A stretch of 64,000 nt of DNA from Afipia birgiae 34632 (GTDB lineage: Bacteria; Pseudomonadota; Alphaproteobacteria; Rhizobiales; Xanthobacteraceae), in assembly GCF_000308295.2 (NCBI RefSeq), contig NZ_HG326652.1:1304392-1368391 (forward strand), read 5' to 3'. Below, piece after piece: positions 28,137-36,696 of this stretch (its first letter is position 1; every line of letters starts with the position of its first letter). The position numbers and the translations under genes were made by a program. Below the pieces are notes generated by a model. It worked only from the letters and a program-made list of their open reading frames with translations. It ran no database searches and was not told the DNA's origin.

Positions 28137-29132
28137 ATGCGTAAGGCTCTAATAGTCGGAATAGATTATTACACTGACTTTACGCCTCTAAGTGGCTGCG
28201 TGCGAGATGCCAACTCTGTAGCCGATATTTTAGCGCGGCACGCTGATGGCAGCGTCAACTTCGCAACCCCGAAGGTGCTCCTCGCCACAGGTCCTCACAG
28301 TATCGTCAAGAGGAGCGACCTTCGCGATGCAATCCGAGAATTGTTCTCTGATGACCCCGAAATTGCGCTGCTCTACTTCGCTGGGCACGGCTTCGTCGAC
28401 GAAACCGGCGGATTCCTTTGCGCAAGCGATTGTCAGAATGGAGATGACGGACTTGCTCTGAGCGATGCGATGACGTTTGCGAGGTGCTCAAAAGCGACAA
28501 ATAAGATCATCATCCTCGATAGCTGCCACAGCGGTATCGCGGGAAACCGGCCCGGAGGCGGAGCAGTTGCGGAAATTGTGCAGGGCATGACTTTACTGAC
28601 AGCATCGACCGCTGAACAATACGCCCATGAGGGAGGCAATGGCGCACCCGGTGTATTCACAAATCTACTTGTCGATGCGCTTGGTGGGGCCGCAGCAAAC
28701 CTCGTCGGGGATGTAACACCAGGCAGCGTGTACGCGCACATCGACCAGTCCCTAGGACCTTGGGGTGGCCAGCGCCCCGTTTTCAAAACGAACGTAAAAT
28801 CCTTTGTCTCGTTGCGAAGAGCGATGCCGCCTATCGCCCTCACCGAGCTTCTGCAGTTGGCGACACTTTTTCCCGAGCCGAGCTTCAAATTTCAACTTGA
28901 GCCATCATACGAACCCGAGAGGTCTCAAGAACAGCGGAACGATCCGAACATCCCACCGCCTGATCTCCAGAAGAATGCGGTTTTCAAAGTTCTGCAGAAC
29001 TATGTGAGGGTAAATCTGGTTCGTCCGGTAGGGGCTCTTCACATGTGGCATGCCGCTATGGAAAGAAAATCATGTGAACTAACTGTCCTGGGAGAACATT
29101 ACAGAAAACTTGTCGCGGAAAAGCTGATCTAA
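28137..29132 (+). CDS. Stand-alone caspase-family (C14) protease
   Basis: 331 residues. The N-terminal 230 form a caspase-like domain: [11 protein letters not shown], catalytic His84 in YFAGHGF and Cys130 in [11 protein letters not shown]. The C-terminal 100 residues (from about [20 protein letters not shown]) resemble no enzyme I know and contain a Pro/Glu-rich stretch followed by a helical segment; they may be an adaptor or effector-associated domain. The gene starts 6 bp after the TIR-like gene, so coupled translation is likely. It is the second caspase-like protein in the operon, shorter than the helicase fusion, which suggests a protease cascade or separate sensor and executioner roles. 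Confidence 0.83.
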   Translation: MRKALIVGIDYYTDFTPLSGCVRDANSVADILARHADGSVNFATPKVLLATGPHSIVKRSDLRDAIRELFSDDPEIALLYFAGHGFVDETGGFLCASDCQNGDDGLALSDAMTFARCSKATNKIIILDSCHSGIAGNRPGGGAVAEIVQGMTLLTASTAEQYAHEGGNGAPGVFTNLLVDALGGAAANLVGDVTPGSVYAHIDQSLGPWGGQRPVFKTNVKSFVSLRRAMPPIALTELLQLATLFPEPSFKFQLEPSYEPERSQEQRNDPNIPPPDLQKNAVFKVLQNYVRVNLVRPVGALHMWHAAMERKSCELTVLGEHYRKLVAEKLI

Positions 29133-29150
29133 GAACTCGCAGGAGCGCGT

Positions 29151-29429
29151 ATGTGCAGCGAACGGGTTAATAGGCAGTCGAAATTGTTGGTCGAAGAACT
29201 TGCGGCGATTGAACATGAGCGGTGGGCTCACTGGCAAAAGTACGTTCACGGCAAAGGACATCGTCAGCCGGACGGTTCGCTCATTCTGCCGGCAGATTTA
29301 GTCAGCCATTGGGAGCGACAGATGGCCACGAGGTACCACGATCTCAGCGAGAACGAGAAGAGAAGCGATCGCGAACAGGTCATGAAATATTTTCCGGTAA
29401 TTGAACGCTGGTTATCCGAACGAAACTAG
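29151..29429 (+). CDS. Small RyR-domain-like protein
   Basis: 92 residues with ELAAIEHERWAHWQKYVHG at the N-terminus and a C-terminal half with YHDLSENEKRSDREQVMKYF. The Trp-rich start and the Leu-x-Glu-x-Glu-Lys-x2-Asp-Arg motif are the hallmark of RyR domains, which also occur in phage proteins and in nucleotide-based bacterial conflict systems. The likely role is binding of a small-molecule or nucleotide ligand; no catalytic residues are evident. It is 18 bp after the caspase gene and 15 bp before the phosphoesterase gene. The family call is from motif memory and needs a profile search. Confidence 0.6.
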   Translation: MCSERVNRQSKLLVEELAAIEHERWAHWQKYVHGKGHRQPDGSLILPADLVSHWERQMATRYHDLSENEKRSDREQVMKYFPVIERWLSERN

Positions 29430-29444
29430 GAGTTCGACGTCCAC

Positions 29445-30833
29445 ATGCCCGACACGTTTCAGACATTTCGCGACCCCTTGCTTTCCCTGTATCAGTCCGC
29501 CGTCGATCAAATAGCTAAGAGACTTGACGCGAACCCGACCAACAAGGCGCGCGGTGCACGCCTGACTCTACCAAGATCCGCCGCAAGCACCCTACCAGGT
29601 ATTGCGGCGGAGATCGCACAGCGCGCGTTCGATCAGGAGCGAGGGGTGGAGACGAGTCAGAGTCAGTCGGCGAGTATTGCTCGCGAACTGACGAATACGG
29701 GAATCGCGCGCGTTTGCGCGGAATTGAGCTTTCGATATCTCAACGCATTGGCGCGCGGAGATTCCAAGGCTCTATCTGAACTCAAGCATGAATTCGTCGC
29801 AGGAACTTGCGACCCTGCATGGCTAAACACTTTGATCGAATACCATCTCTACTTTGAATCGGACGGTAAAAGGAAGCCCATTCCCTACATTCGGGCATCC
29901 GATGATGGACCCAAGACAATCGAGATCAAGACCGGTGCCCGCGTCGCAGTGGCAGGCGACTGGGGCACCGGTGCACAGCCTGCGATCGATGTCCTAAAAA
30001 CTATCGCGGATCATAATCCGGATGTATTCGTCCATCTTGGCGATATCTATTATTCTGGTACTTCTGACGAATGCCAAACGAACTTTGTCGATCCGATTGA
30101 TCTTGTCCTGCGCAAGGGCACTCTGACACCCGACGTTTTCACGCTGTCGGGAAACCACGATATGTATTGTGGAGGTGTCGGATTCTATGAACTCATCAAA
30201 CGGCTTAACGCCCCTCCTTCGATTCAGCCCGCAAGCTTTTTTTGTCTGCGGTCTGCGGATGAGAAATGGCAGATCCTTGCCATGGACACGGGCCTTCATG
30301 ATGACAGCCCCGTGAGCGTCGCGGATGCAGTCACTTTTCTTGAGGATGACGAGCTTGCGTGGCACTGCGACCGCATCAGGGAATTCCCAGGTCGTACAAT
30401 CCTACTGTCACATCATCAATTGTTCTCTGCTTTTTCCCCTATCGGCGCCGCGGATACTTCAGGAAAACGATCGGCCTTAAATCCTCATCTCCTCAAGGCG
30501 TTCCAAAAAATGAGTGCTTCCGGAAATATTGCTGCTTGGTTTTGGGGACACGAACACACGCTTGGCATCTACAAACCATTTGCGGGTCTAAAGCGAGGCC
30601 GATGCGTCGGACATGGCGCTGTCCCCGTTTCATTGATCGATAAAATTTACGACACATTGCCGGACCTTGAAGAGCCGCCCGAGATTATTGAAGCCACAAA
30701 GCTTGGGGCTACGGGCGGCGTCTACACTCACGGCTATGCCCTTCTTGAATTCGAAGGCGACGTCTGCCGAGCGGAATACTTCGAACAAAATAATGAAGGC
30801 CGATCGCGTGTATATGTGGAGACTATTTCGTAA
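29445..30833 (+). CDS. Calcineurin-like metallophosphoesterase with N-terminal extension
   Basis: 462 residues. The first 160 or so form a helical extension of unknown function. The phosphoesterase domain follows with its metal-binding motifs in order: GDWG (about 171), LGDIYYSG, SGNHDMY, LLSHHQLFS and FWGHEHTLGIY. Enzymes of this fold hydrolyse phosphodiesters in nucleic acids or cyclic/linear nucleotides. In this operon it could degrade a TIR-made messenger or cut invader nucleic acid; both are inference. It is the last gene of the cluster, ending 83 bp before the convergent Fic gene. Confidence 0.82.
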   Translation: MPDTFQTFRDPLLSLYQSAVDQIAKRLDANPTNKARGARLTLPRSAASTLPGIAAEIAQRAFDQERGVETSQSQSASIARELTNTGIARVCAELSFRYLNALARGDSKALSELKHEFVAGTCDPAWLNTLIEYHLYFESDGKRKPIPYIRASDDGPKTIEIKTGARVAVAGDWGTGAQPAIDVLKTIADHNPDVFVHLGDIYYSGTSDECQTNFVDPIDLVLRKGTLTPDVFTLSGNHDMYCGGVGFYELIKRLNAPPSIQPASFFCLRSADEKWQILAMDTGLHDDSPVSVADAVTFLEDDELAWHCDRIREFPGRTILLSHHQLFSAFSPIGAADTSGKRSALNPHLLKAFQKMSASGNIAAWFWGHEHTLGIYKPFAGLKRGRCVGHGAVPVSLIDKIYDTLPDLEEPPEIIEATKLGATGGVYTHGYALLEFEGDVCRAEYFEQNNEGRSRVYVETIS

Positions 30834-30916
30834 CCTTCCCGTCGGCATCGACCTCTTCAAGGATGCTGTTACACTTCCGCACGGAATCCTGGCGAAGGAT
30901 AGGACGCTGGGTCTGT

Positions 30917-32581
30917 CTAAAGAGATCGCCCGAAGATGGACGCCTCGTCGGTTACGCTGCTCGCCAAGTCGAGCGCTTCCCAATAGGTCTCTGGAGCCGG
31001 CACGCCGTTTCTCTTTTCAATCTTGAGCATCGGGTTGGGGAACGTGAGCCGAGCCGTTTCGATGTCCTCCAAAAAGGCGTGGGTCGAGGCCCATAGTTCG
31101 ATCGTCCTATCGAGGTCGGGAGACGCGATTGCAGCAGTGACCCGCTGGCATTCCAATAGCGCGCGCACCAAGGGAGCCGCACTAAAGCTAGATGCGTGGA
31201 CGAGCGCCTTGATGCCGCCGATATAGTCCTCCCGAAAGATCGTCGGAACGATAAGCCGCGACTGGCCCGCGCCAACGAGTTCTTTGGTCATCATAATCCT
31301 CGAGGTGCGCCCGTTGCCATCGTTGAAGGGGTGGACGAGAACAAGAAGCGTGTGGACGAAGATTCCGCGCGCAAGCGGACTCGTCAGGCTTCCGAGCGTC
31401 TCGAATCCTTCCTTCAAGGTGCCCTCCACCAAGTTCGGTGCCACGAACTGAGTGTTGCCGACGAAGTTCGGCTCGGTCTTGAAGTTTCCTGGATCTTTTT
31501 CCGGCCGGCCGTCGAGAAGAATCCGATTTCGCTCCTTGATCTCGTCCACAAATTCCGCGAACGAACCGGCCATGGTTATGCCCTTTGCCATGATCGAGAC
31601 TTGTCGGAAGGTTTGAACGATGTCGCGACCGTCGGCTGGCCTGCCATCCGGCTCCTCGTTTTCGAAGACGATACGGCGGGCCTTATCGACGGAAAACCTC
31701 GTCCCCTCGATGTAGTTCGTGAAGTATGCTTCGATGAACGATGTGCACGCGCGTTCATCGGGTTCGGCATGAGGATCTGGCCGCTCCGGCAGCGCTCCTC
31801 CGTTGAGGACGATTGCGAGCGCCTTGAGGCGTTCCATGCAGTCTGGATCGTACGGAGCATCACGTCTCTGCCGGGCGGCCACCTTCTGATGTGCGAGCTT
31901 GGCTTGTCGCGTCCCGAGAAAGGTACCGATCAGGTCGTCGAGAATCTTCAGTTCGGCGGACGCATTGAGGGATTCGGCAATCTTGTGCGCGCGTTGGCGG
32001 ATCGCCCTCAATCCATCTTCATGTTCTGTCTTCAGGAGCCTTTCGATTTCGGCTTCCACTCCCTCGCGTCCGACGTTGCGGCTCGGGCCATCGCGCTCGC
32101 GCGACGGCTTTAGATTTTCGAGGAGATTGCGCGAGGCGCTTGGAATGTACGTACCCAGATATGCGACATCACCCTCGAGCGGCCCCGGTCCTGGAAACGA
32201 GCGGACTTCCAGGCCCGGGATCGAAAATCTCTTACGGGCCTTGCCGTCGCTGTGCGTGCAAAAGATCCAACCCGGATAGAGGGGGCGGCCGTCGTTGCCG
32301 CGATCGCGCCACGGATTTACGGCGATACCCGTTCGCCCAGTCAGGATGGCCCCCGGCACCATTTTACCGAGAATGGCAGCCCAGTGAGAGTAAGCGAACT
32401 CGTCGAGGCTTCGGCCATTCAGCTTACCGTAGACGCCCTCAGTTATTTTGGTGAGATGGCCGGCTTCAGCCTGGCGTTGGATAGCCCGGTCACGGGTCCG
32501 GTCACCGGATGTGAGTTGAATGTCGTCGGTCATGGCAACATAAGCCTTGGTTGAGGGCAATTTTGTCGCTTTAGACGACAT
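30917..32581 (-). CDS. Fic-domain protein with AbiEi-like N-terminus
   Basis: 554 residues. The C-terminal part has the complete Fic active-site motif HPFNDGNGRTSR (near residue 420), so it should transfer AMP (or another nucleotide) to a target protein. TNYIEG near residue 290 fits the inhibitory consensus (S/T)xxxE(G/N) of self-restrained Fic proteins. The N-terminal 150 residues (QRQAEAGHLTKITEGVYGKL, WAAILGKMVPGAILTGRTGI) resemble the winged-helix start of AbiEi-type antitoxins, suggesting DNA binding and autoregulation. The start at 32581 follows a TGAGG ribosome-binding site, and direct repeats surround the promoter. It converges with the phosphoesterase gene and may be a separate toxin-like module. 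Confidence 0.8.
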   Translation of the reverse strand: MSSKATKLPSTKAYVAMTDDIQLTSGDRTRDRAIQRQAEAGHLTKITEGVYGKLNGRSLDEFAYSHWAAILGKMVPGAILTGRTGIAVNPWRDRGNDGRPLYPGWIFCTHSDGKARKRFSIPGLEVRSFPGPGPLEGDVAYLGTYIPSASRNLLENLKPSRERDGPSRNVGREGVEAEIERLLKTEHEDGLRAIRQRAHKIAESLNASAELKILDDLIGTFLGTRQAKLAHQKVAARQRRDAPYDPDCMERLKALAIVLNGGALPERPDPHAEPDERACTSFIEAYFTNYIEGTRFSVDKARRIVFENEEPDGRPADGRDIVQTFRQVSIMAKGITMAGSFAEFVDEIKERNRILLDGRPEKDPGNFKTEPNFVGNTQFVAPNLVEGTLKEGFETLGSLTSPLARGIFVHTLLVLVHPFNDGNGRTSRIMMTKELVGAGQSRLIVPTIFREDYIGGIKALVHASSFSAAPLVRALLECQRVTAAIASPDLDRTIELWASTHAFLEDIETARLTFPNPMLKIEKRNGVPAPETYWEALDLASSVTDEASIFGRSL

Positions 32582-32700
32582 AATACCTCATTCTGTCGCA
32601 AATCTCAACTTAAGAATTGATGGACCTAGGTAGAGAAACTACAGCTAGACGACATAAGCGCCCGAATCCGTCTAGATTGTCGCACAGAACAACATAAGCG
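32534..32700. promoter_or_regulatory. Four spaced ACATAAGC-type direct repeats at the Fic promoter
   Basis: Cores read CAACATAAGCC (core ACATAA at 32538), ACGACATAATA (32578), ACGACATAAGCG (32652) and ACAACATAAGCG (32692). Core-to-core spacings are 40, 74 and 40 bp. The first lies just inside the gene, the second spans the start codon and the other two are upstream. They are candidate operators for the winged-helix part of the Fic protein. Confidence 0.5.
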
Positions 32701-32877
32701 GGCCATGTGTCGTCAAAGGCGACTTAGCGCAAATACCCACTTGAGCGTCTCCCGACCTGGCTGCGAACAGACCACGATCATGACCGCAATGATCATCAGC
32801 GGCAGCATCCCCGGCAGGTACATAGCACCACCATCATGATGGCCATGCCGATGATCGGTGCCGCCGATGCTGCGCCC
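32701..32877. other. Non-coding or degenerate DNA between the Fic and MFS genes
   Basis: No convincing gene. On the minus strand a 36-codon frame (32713-32823) reads MYLPGMLPLMIIAVMIVVCS, which is hydrophobic enough for one membrane helix. It has no recognisable family and no strong ribosome-binding site, and may be a remnant. This stretch separates the defence-type island from the arsenic island. Confidence 0.3.
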
Positions 32878-34059
32878 TCACTCGGCCGGCATCTTGGAGG
32901 CGTTGAGGGCCACATCAACCCGCGGCAAAAGGAACAAGGCCAACAATGCCGCAATACTAAAGACGGATGAAACGGCGACGACCCAACGTCCCATCGGTTC
33001 AATCAACAGCCCGAAGCCGAGCGGTGCGAGTGCTTGGCAAATACGTGATGGGGCTCCGATGAGGCCGAGCCGATAGGCATAATCTTTCGGACCGAAGATC
33101 GCCAGCGGCAGTGTGCCGCGCGCAATCGTGAGGATGCCGTTGCCAGCGCCATGCAGCAGCGCGAATGCCGCTGCAGCGCCACCTCCGAAGATCCCGATGA
33201 CGCAAGCTCCGATCGGATGTGTGATGCAGGCAAGCCGAGTTGAGAGCAACGGATGAAACCTACTGAGGGTGCTTGCCTCAAGCACGCGAGCCACCACCTG
33301 GGCCGGCCCGATCATCATGCCGGCGAACACTGCTTGCGCCGGCGTCGCACCGAACGCCTCGACGATGCGCGGCAGATGTGCCGCCATAGCGGAAGTCACT
33401 GTCCAGGCTGCTGCGAACGCGAATGACAGCAGAACCATCGTACGATCGATCGGAATACAAGTTTTAGCGGCGGGCCCCTCGATGTGCTGCACGCGCGCAG
33501 TCCGTGGCAAGAAAAGAAGATTGAGCGGAAGTCCGATCAGGATGTGCGCCGCGGCCCAAGCGTAGCACGTTTCCCGCCATCCAATCGTCTCAAGCCCGAG
33601 CGCGCTGAGCGGCCAACCAACCGTACTAGCAAAGCCAGCAATTAGTGTGATTCCGGTGATGGCGCTCCGTGCCTTGTCGCCGTAAATCCGTCCAAGCGTG
33701 CCAAATGCAGCATCGTACAGGCCCAACCCCATGCCGATACCCAAGAATAGCCAAGCCGCACTCAACATCCACAGCGTGGTCGATGCTCCAAGAAGCGCAA
33801 GCCCACCGGCAAAGATGACGTTCGATGTCGAGAGCACCTGACGCCCACCAACGAGATCGATTTGCCGGCCCACGCGTGGCCCGAGCAGGCCGGAGATCAC
33901 CAACGAAGCAGAGAACACTGCAAAGAGCCAATTGCTCGAGATGCCAAGATCACGCGCGATCGGATCCGCGAGGATCGCCGGTAGATAATAGCTCGACGCC
34001 CAGGCGAGCGTCTGCGTCGTGCCAAGTGCCGCGACGATGGGTAGCTGGCGCTGGCTCAT
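32878..34059 (-). CDS. MFS transporter, last gene of the arsR-flavoprotein operon
   Basis: About 393 residues with some 12 predicted membrane helices (LPIVAALGTTQTLAWASSYY at the start, the LDxxGRxxG-like loop GPRVGRQIDLVGGRQ after helix 2). The start at 34059 is fixed by a 4-bp ATGA overlap with the stop of the upstream MFS gene; the frame open to 34146 would overlap that gene. The genes of this operon are arranged arsR, flavoprotein, MFS, MFS, so export of an arsenical or its product is plausible. The substrate is unproven. Confidence 0.8.
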   Translation of the reverse strand: MSQRQLPIVAALGTTQTLAWASSYYLPAILADPIARDLGISSNWLFAVFSASLVISGLLGPRVGRQIDLVGGRQVLSTSNVIFAGGLALLGASTTLWMLSAAWLFLGIGMGLGLYDAAFGTLGRIYGDKARSAITGITLIAGFASTVGWPLSALGLETIGWRETCYAWAAAHILIGLPLNLLFLPRTARVQHIEGPAAKTCIPIDRTMVLLSFAFAAAWTVTSAMAAHLPRIVEAFGATPAQAVFAGMMIGPAQVVARVLEASTLSRFHPLLSTRLACITHPIGACVIGIFGGGAAAAFALLHGAGNGILTIARGTLPLAIFGPKDYAYRLGLIGAPSRICQALAPLGFGLLIEPMGRWVVAVSSVFSIAALLALFLLPRVDVALNASKMPAE

Positions 34060-35291
34060 GCTTGCGGCGCCGTCGCTCTGGACCAATAGAGCGCCAACGG
34101 GCCCAGCATGATGCCCAGGGCAAGGACGGAGAATGCAGCCATCCACGCACTCGGATTCGACGGCCCGCCGGCACTATCCAACGCGATGCCAATCCCCCAT
34201 GCACCAAGGGCGGACAGGCTGAAACCTACGGTCGAATGCATCGCCATGGTTGCCCCGCGATAACGCGGATCAGCGGCCATCGTCATGCCCGAAGTCAGCG
34301 CGCCGGAATCGGCCGGAACGGTGAGAGCATAAATCAGCAACAATGGCAGCAAGAGCCACGGGGACTTGTCGGCGGACAATCCGATCATAAGCGCCACGAT
34401 GGCAGAACTAAACATAACGGCGGTGATTGCCCGGTGTCGCCCAAACTTCAACGCCAGTTCATTGCCGAGAATGCTTGCGGGCATCGCGAGCAGAGAGAAG
34501 ACAACACTGACGACAATTGGCGTGAAGATTGACGTTTGTCCGTACCGCAGCACAACGAACGTCCAAAATGCAACGATCCAGGTTCGGATTCCGTAAAGCT
34601 CAAAACAATGCGCGCCATATCCGAGAACAAATCCCATTGCAGTTTTATTGCGGAACACTGGCGCAAAATCGAGCAGCCGTCCCTGCGCAGGCTTTGGCTC
34701 GACCGGCGGCAACACGAGACAGACCACGAACATTATAATTGGACCGAAGGCTGTCACTAGGAAAGCCGCTCGCCAACCCCAGCTCGCGGCGACAAGCTGG
34801 GCAACCAGAAACGACAAGCCGACCCCCAATGAAAAACTGGAGGTGTACAATGTGACGGCTCGGGATGAATCGCCCGGCGCCAAACGGTCGGTCAATGCTT
34901 TGAGACCCGGCATATAGGCTCCCGCAAAGCCAATCCCAACAATCGCATTGAAGAGCACACCAGTCCAAAGACCTGAAGCAAACACGCCGAACAACAAGGT
35001 GCCGAGCGCGTTCAGTACCGAACCTGCAATTAGGATTTTGCGCGCATCAATTCTATCGGTCAGCGCAGCCAATAGCGGCACGGTCAGCATGTAACCGGCA
35101 GCACCAGAACCGGCCAAAAGGCCGGCCTGTGCACCAGTAAGCTGCCATTCCGGTATAAGAAACGCGGCAAGGATAGATGGCACGACGACATGCGGGAGCA
35201 AACTGCCGAGTTGCCCCACACACATCCCCGCGATGACAGATCGGCCTTCCAACCTCAAGCTTCTCACTCCAAGCCTAAGCCTTGTCGCCAC
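34056..35291 (-). CDS. MFS transporter in the arsR-flavoprotein operon
   Basis: 411 residues with about 12 membrane helices: SVIAGMCVGQLGSLLPHVVV, then AALTDRIDARKILIAGSVLN as the MFS A-loop, and a second-half AGM-type repeat near SAIVALMIGLSADKSPW. The start overlaps the end of the flavoprotein gene by 17 bp, and its stop overlaps the next MFS gene by 4 bp, so the three are probably translationally coupled. A start at the internal methionine near MCVGQLGSLL would avoid the overlap. Two successive MFS genes in one ars operon is unusual. Function is inferred from context only. Confidence 0.8.
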   Translation of the reverse strand: MATRLRLGVRSLRLEGRSVIAGMCVGQLGSLLPHVVVPSILAAFLIPEWQLTGAQAGLLAGSGAAGYMLTVPLLAALTDRIDARKILIAGSVLNALGTLLFGVFASGLWTGVLFNAIVGIGFAGAYMPGLKALTDRLAPGDSSRAVTLYTSSFSLGVGLSFLVAQLVAASWGWRAAFLVTAFGPIIMFVVCLVLPPVEPKPAQGRLLDFAPVFRNKTAMGFVLGYGAHCFELYGIRTWIVAFWTFVVLRYGQTSIFTPIVVSVVFSLLAMPASILGNELALKFGRHRAITAVMFSSAIVALMIGLSADKSPWLLLPLLLIYALTVPADSGALTSGMTMAADPRYRGATMAMHSTVGFSLSALGAWGIGIALDSAGGPSNPSAWMAAFSVLALGIMLGPLALYWSRATAPQA

Positions 35292-36648
35292 AACCGCATC
35301 CGGTCTTGCCCATCTCCTTCGCCTTGACGTCCTCTACACAGCAGGCGTCGTTGCCCGCAGGAGCTGGACCGCCACAGCATCCCGCAGACGTTGAGTCGCC
35401 TTCCACGCCGCCGCGCGTACATACGCCAGTTTCCGGAAGCTCGAGTTCGACGCGTTCGGCGGCTTCGCGGTCCCCCGCAATGTCGGCGGCGATCGACCTA
35501 ACCTGTTCGTATCCAGTGATCATCAGAAAAGTCGGCGCGCGGCCATAAGACTTCATGCCAGCGAGGTAAAGTCCTAGCTCATCCTGCGCAAGTTCACGCG
35601 CGCCATGGGGACGGACCGTTCCGCAGCTATGTTCGTTGGGGTCGATCAATGGTGCAAGCGCGACCGGCGCTTCGATCGAGGGATCCAGCCGGAGGCGCAG
35701 TTCGCTCAAGAAACGGAGATCCGGACGGAAACCAGTGGCGACGATGAGTTCATCCACAACGACATGTCGACCGCAACACGAAGAACCGGCACCAATGCGC
35801 ATGCGATCGCCGGCGGTCGTCAGGTGCGTCACACCGAACCCGGGTTCGACACGGATTTTGCCGGCCGCGACGAGCTCGGCGAAGGCCGCGCCAAGCTCTC
35901 CGCGCGCCGCGAGCTTGTCGTTAGCTCCTCCGCCGAACGCCTTGGCTGGATCGGAGCCGCGCAGGAGCCAGACGACTTCGGTCGCCGGTGCCTCATCACG
36001 AAGCCGTGCCAGTTCGGTCAGCGTGCCGATCGCGGAATGGCCGGCTCCGAGCACAGCAACGGTCCTGCCGGAGTACCGACGGCGATCGACGCCGCGGATA
36101 TCGGGCATGGCGTATGCAATGCGCTCAGCAAATTCATGCTCTCCGATCGCCGGCAGTCCGTTCGCTCCGGCGGGATTTGGGGAAGACCATGTGCCCGAGG
36201 TATCGATCACCGCGTCGGCGCGCAGCATCTCCGGCCCCTTGCCGTTCTGGTAGCGGATTTCGAATGGCGCGAAGTCGCGGCCCTTGGTCTTGGCCTTGTC
36301 GAAGCCGACGCGGCCGATCGCCGTCACGCGGCTCGACGTGCGGATCACATCTGCAAGCGGGGTACGGGTCGCGAGCGGGTCGAGATACTGCTCGAGCAGC
36401 TCGGCACCGGTTGGGTAGACGTGCGGATCCGGAGAATTCCAGCCCGTTGCAGAGAGCAGTCTCGCTGCCGCCCTGTCGACGTTGTACTCCCAGGGCGAGA
36501 ACAGCTGGACGTGCTTCCACTGTCTAACGGCATGCCCGGCAGCCACGCCCGCCTCCAGGACGATGGGATTCAGGCCACGCTCCATCACGTGGGCAGCGGC
36601 GGCCAGGCCGACGGGACCCGCTCCAATGATTGCCACGGTTTTGCTCAT
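35275..36648 (-). CDS. FAD/NAD(P)-dependent flavoprotein monooxygenase (ArsO-like) with Cys-rich tail
   Basis: 457 residues. An N-terminal Rossmann FAD site (VAIIGAGPVGLAAAAHVMER), an internal NADP-type site (TVAVLGAGHSAIGTL) and the ATGFRPD motif mark a two-dinucleotide-binding flavoprotein of the kind found in ars operons (ArsO-like). The last 45 residues are Cys-rich (CCGG, ACCVED, GCGCGDKA), suitable for binding trivalent arsenic. It sits 48 bp downstream of arsR, with an operator-like site between them. The likely job is redox chemistry on an arsenical or thiol partner. The substrate cannot be told from sequence. Confidence 0.78.
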   Translation of the reverse strand: MSKTVAIIGAGPVGLAAAAHVMERGLNPIVLEAGVAAGHAVRQWKHVQLFSPWEYNVDRAAARLLSATGWNSPDPHVYPTGAELLEQYLDPLATRTPLADVIRTSSRVTAIGRVGFDKAKTKGRDFAPFEIRYQNGKGPEMLRADAVIDTSGTWSSPNPAGANGLPAIGEHEFAERIAYAMPDIRGVDRRRYSGRTVAVLGAGHSAIGTLTELARLRDEAPATEVVWLLRGSDPAKAFGGGANDKLAARGELGAAFAELVAAGKIRVEPGFGVTHLTTAGDRMRIGAGSSCCGRHVVVDELIVATGFRPDLRFLSELRLRLDPSIEAPVALAPLIDPNEHSCGTVRPHGARELAQDELGLYLAGMKSYGRAPTFLMITGYEQVRSIAADIAGDREAAERVELELPETGVCTRGGVEGDSTSAGCCGGPAPAGNDACCVEDVKAKEMGKTGCGCGDKA

Positions 36649-36662
36649 TCTATCTTCCTATG

Positions 36663-36682
36663 ATTCTAGAACTATCGAATTT
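36663..36682. promoter_or_regulatory. Candidate ArsR operator between arsR and the flavoprotein gene
   Basis: ATTCTAGAACTATCGAATTT shares TTCTAGAA-N3-TCGAA with the site upstream of arsR at 37053. It lies between the arsR stop and the flavoprotein start, so the downstream genes may have their own ArsR-controlled promoter. Confidence 0.55.
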
Positions 36683-36696
36683 ATGGGCACGAAAAA

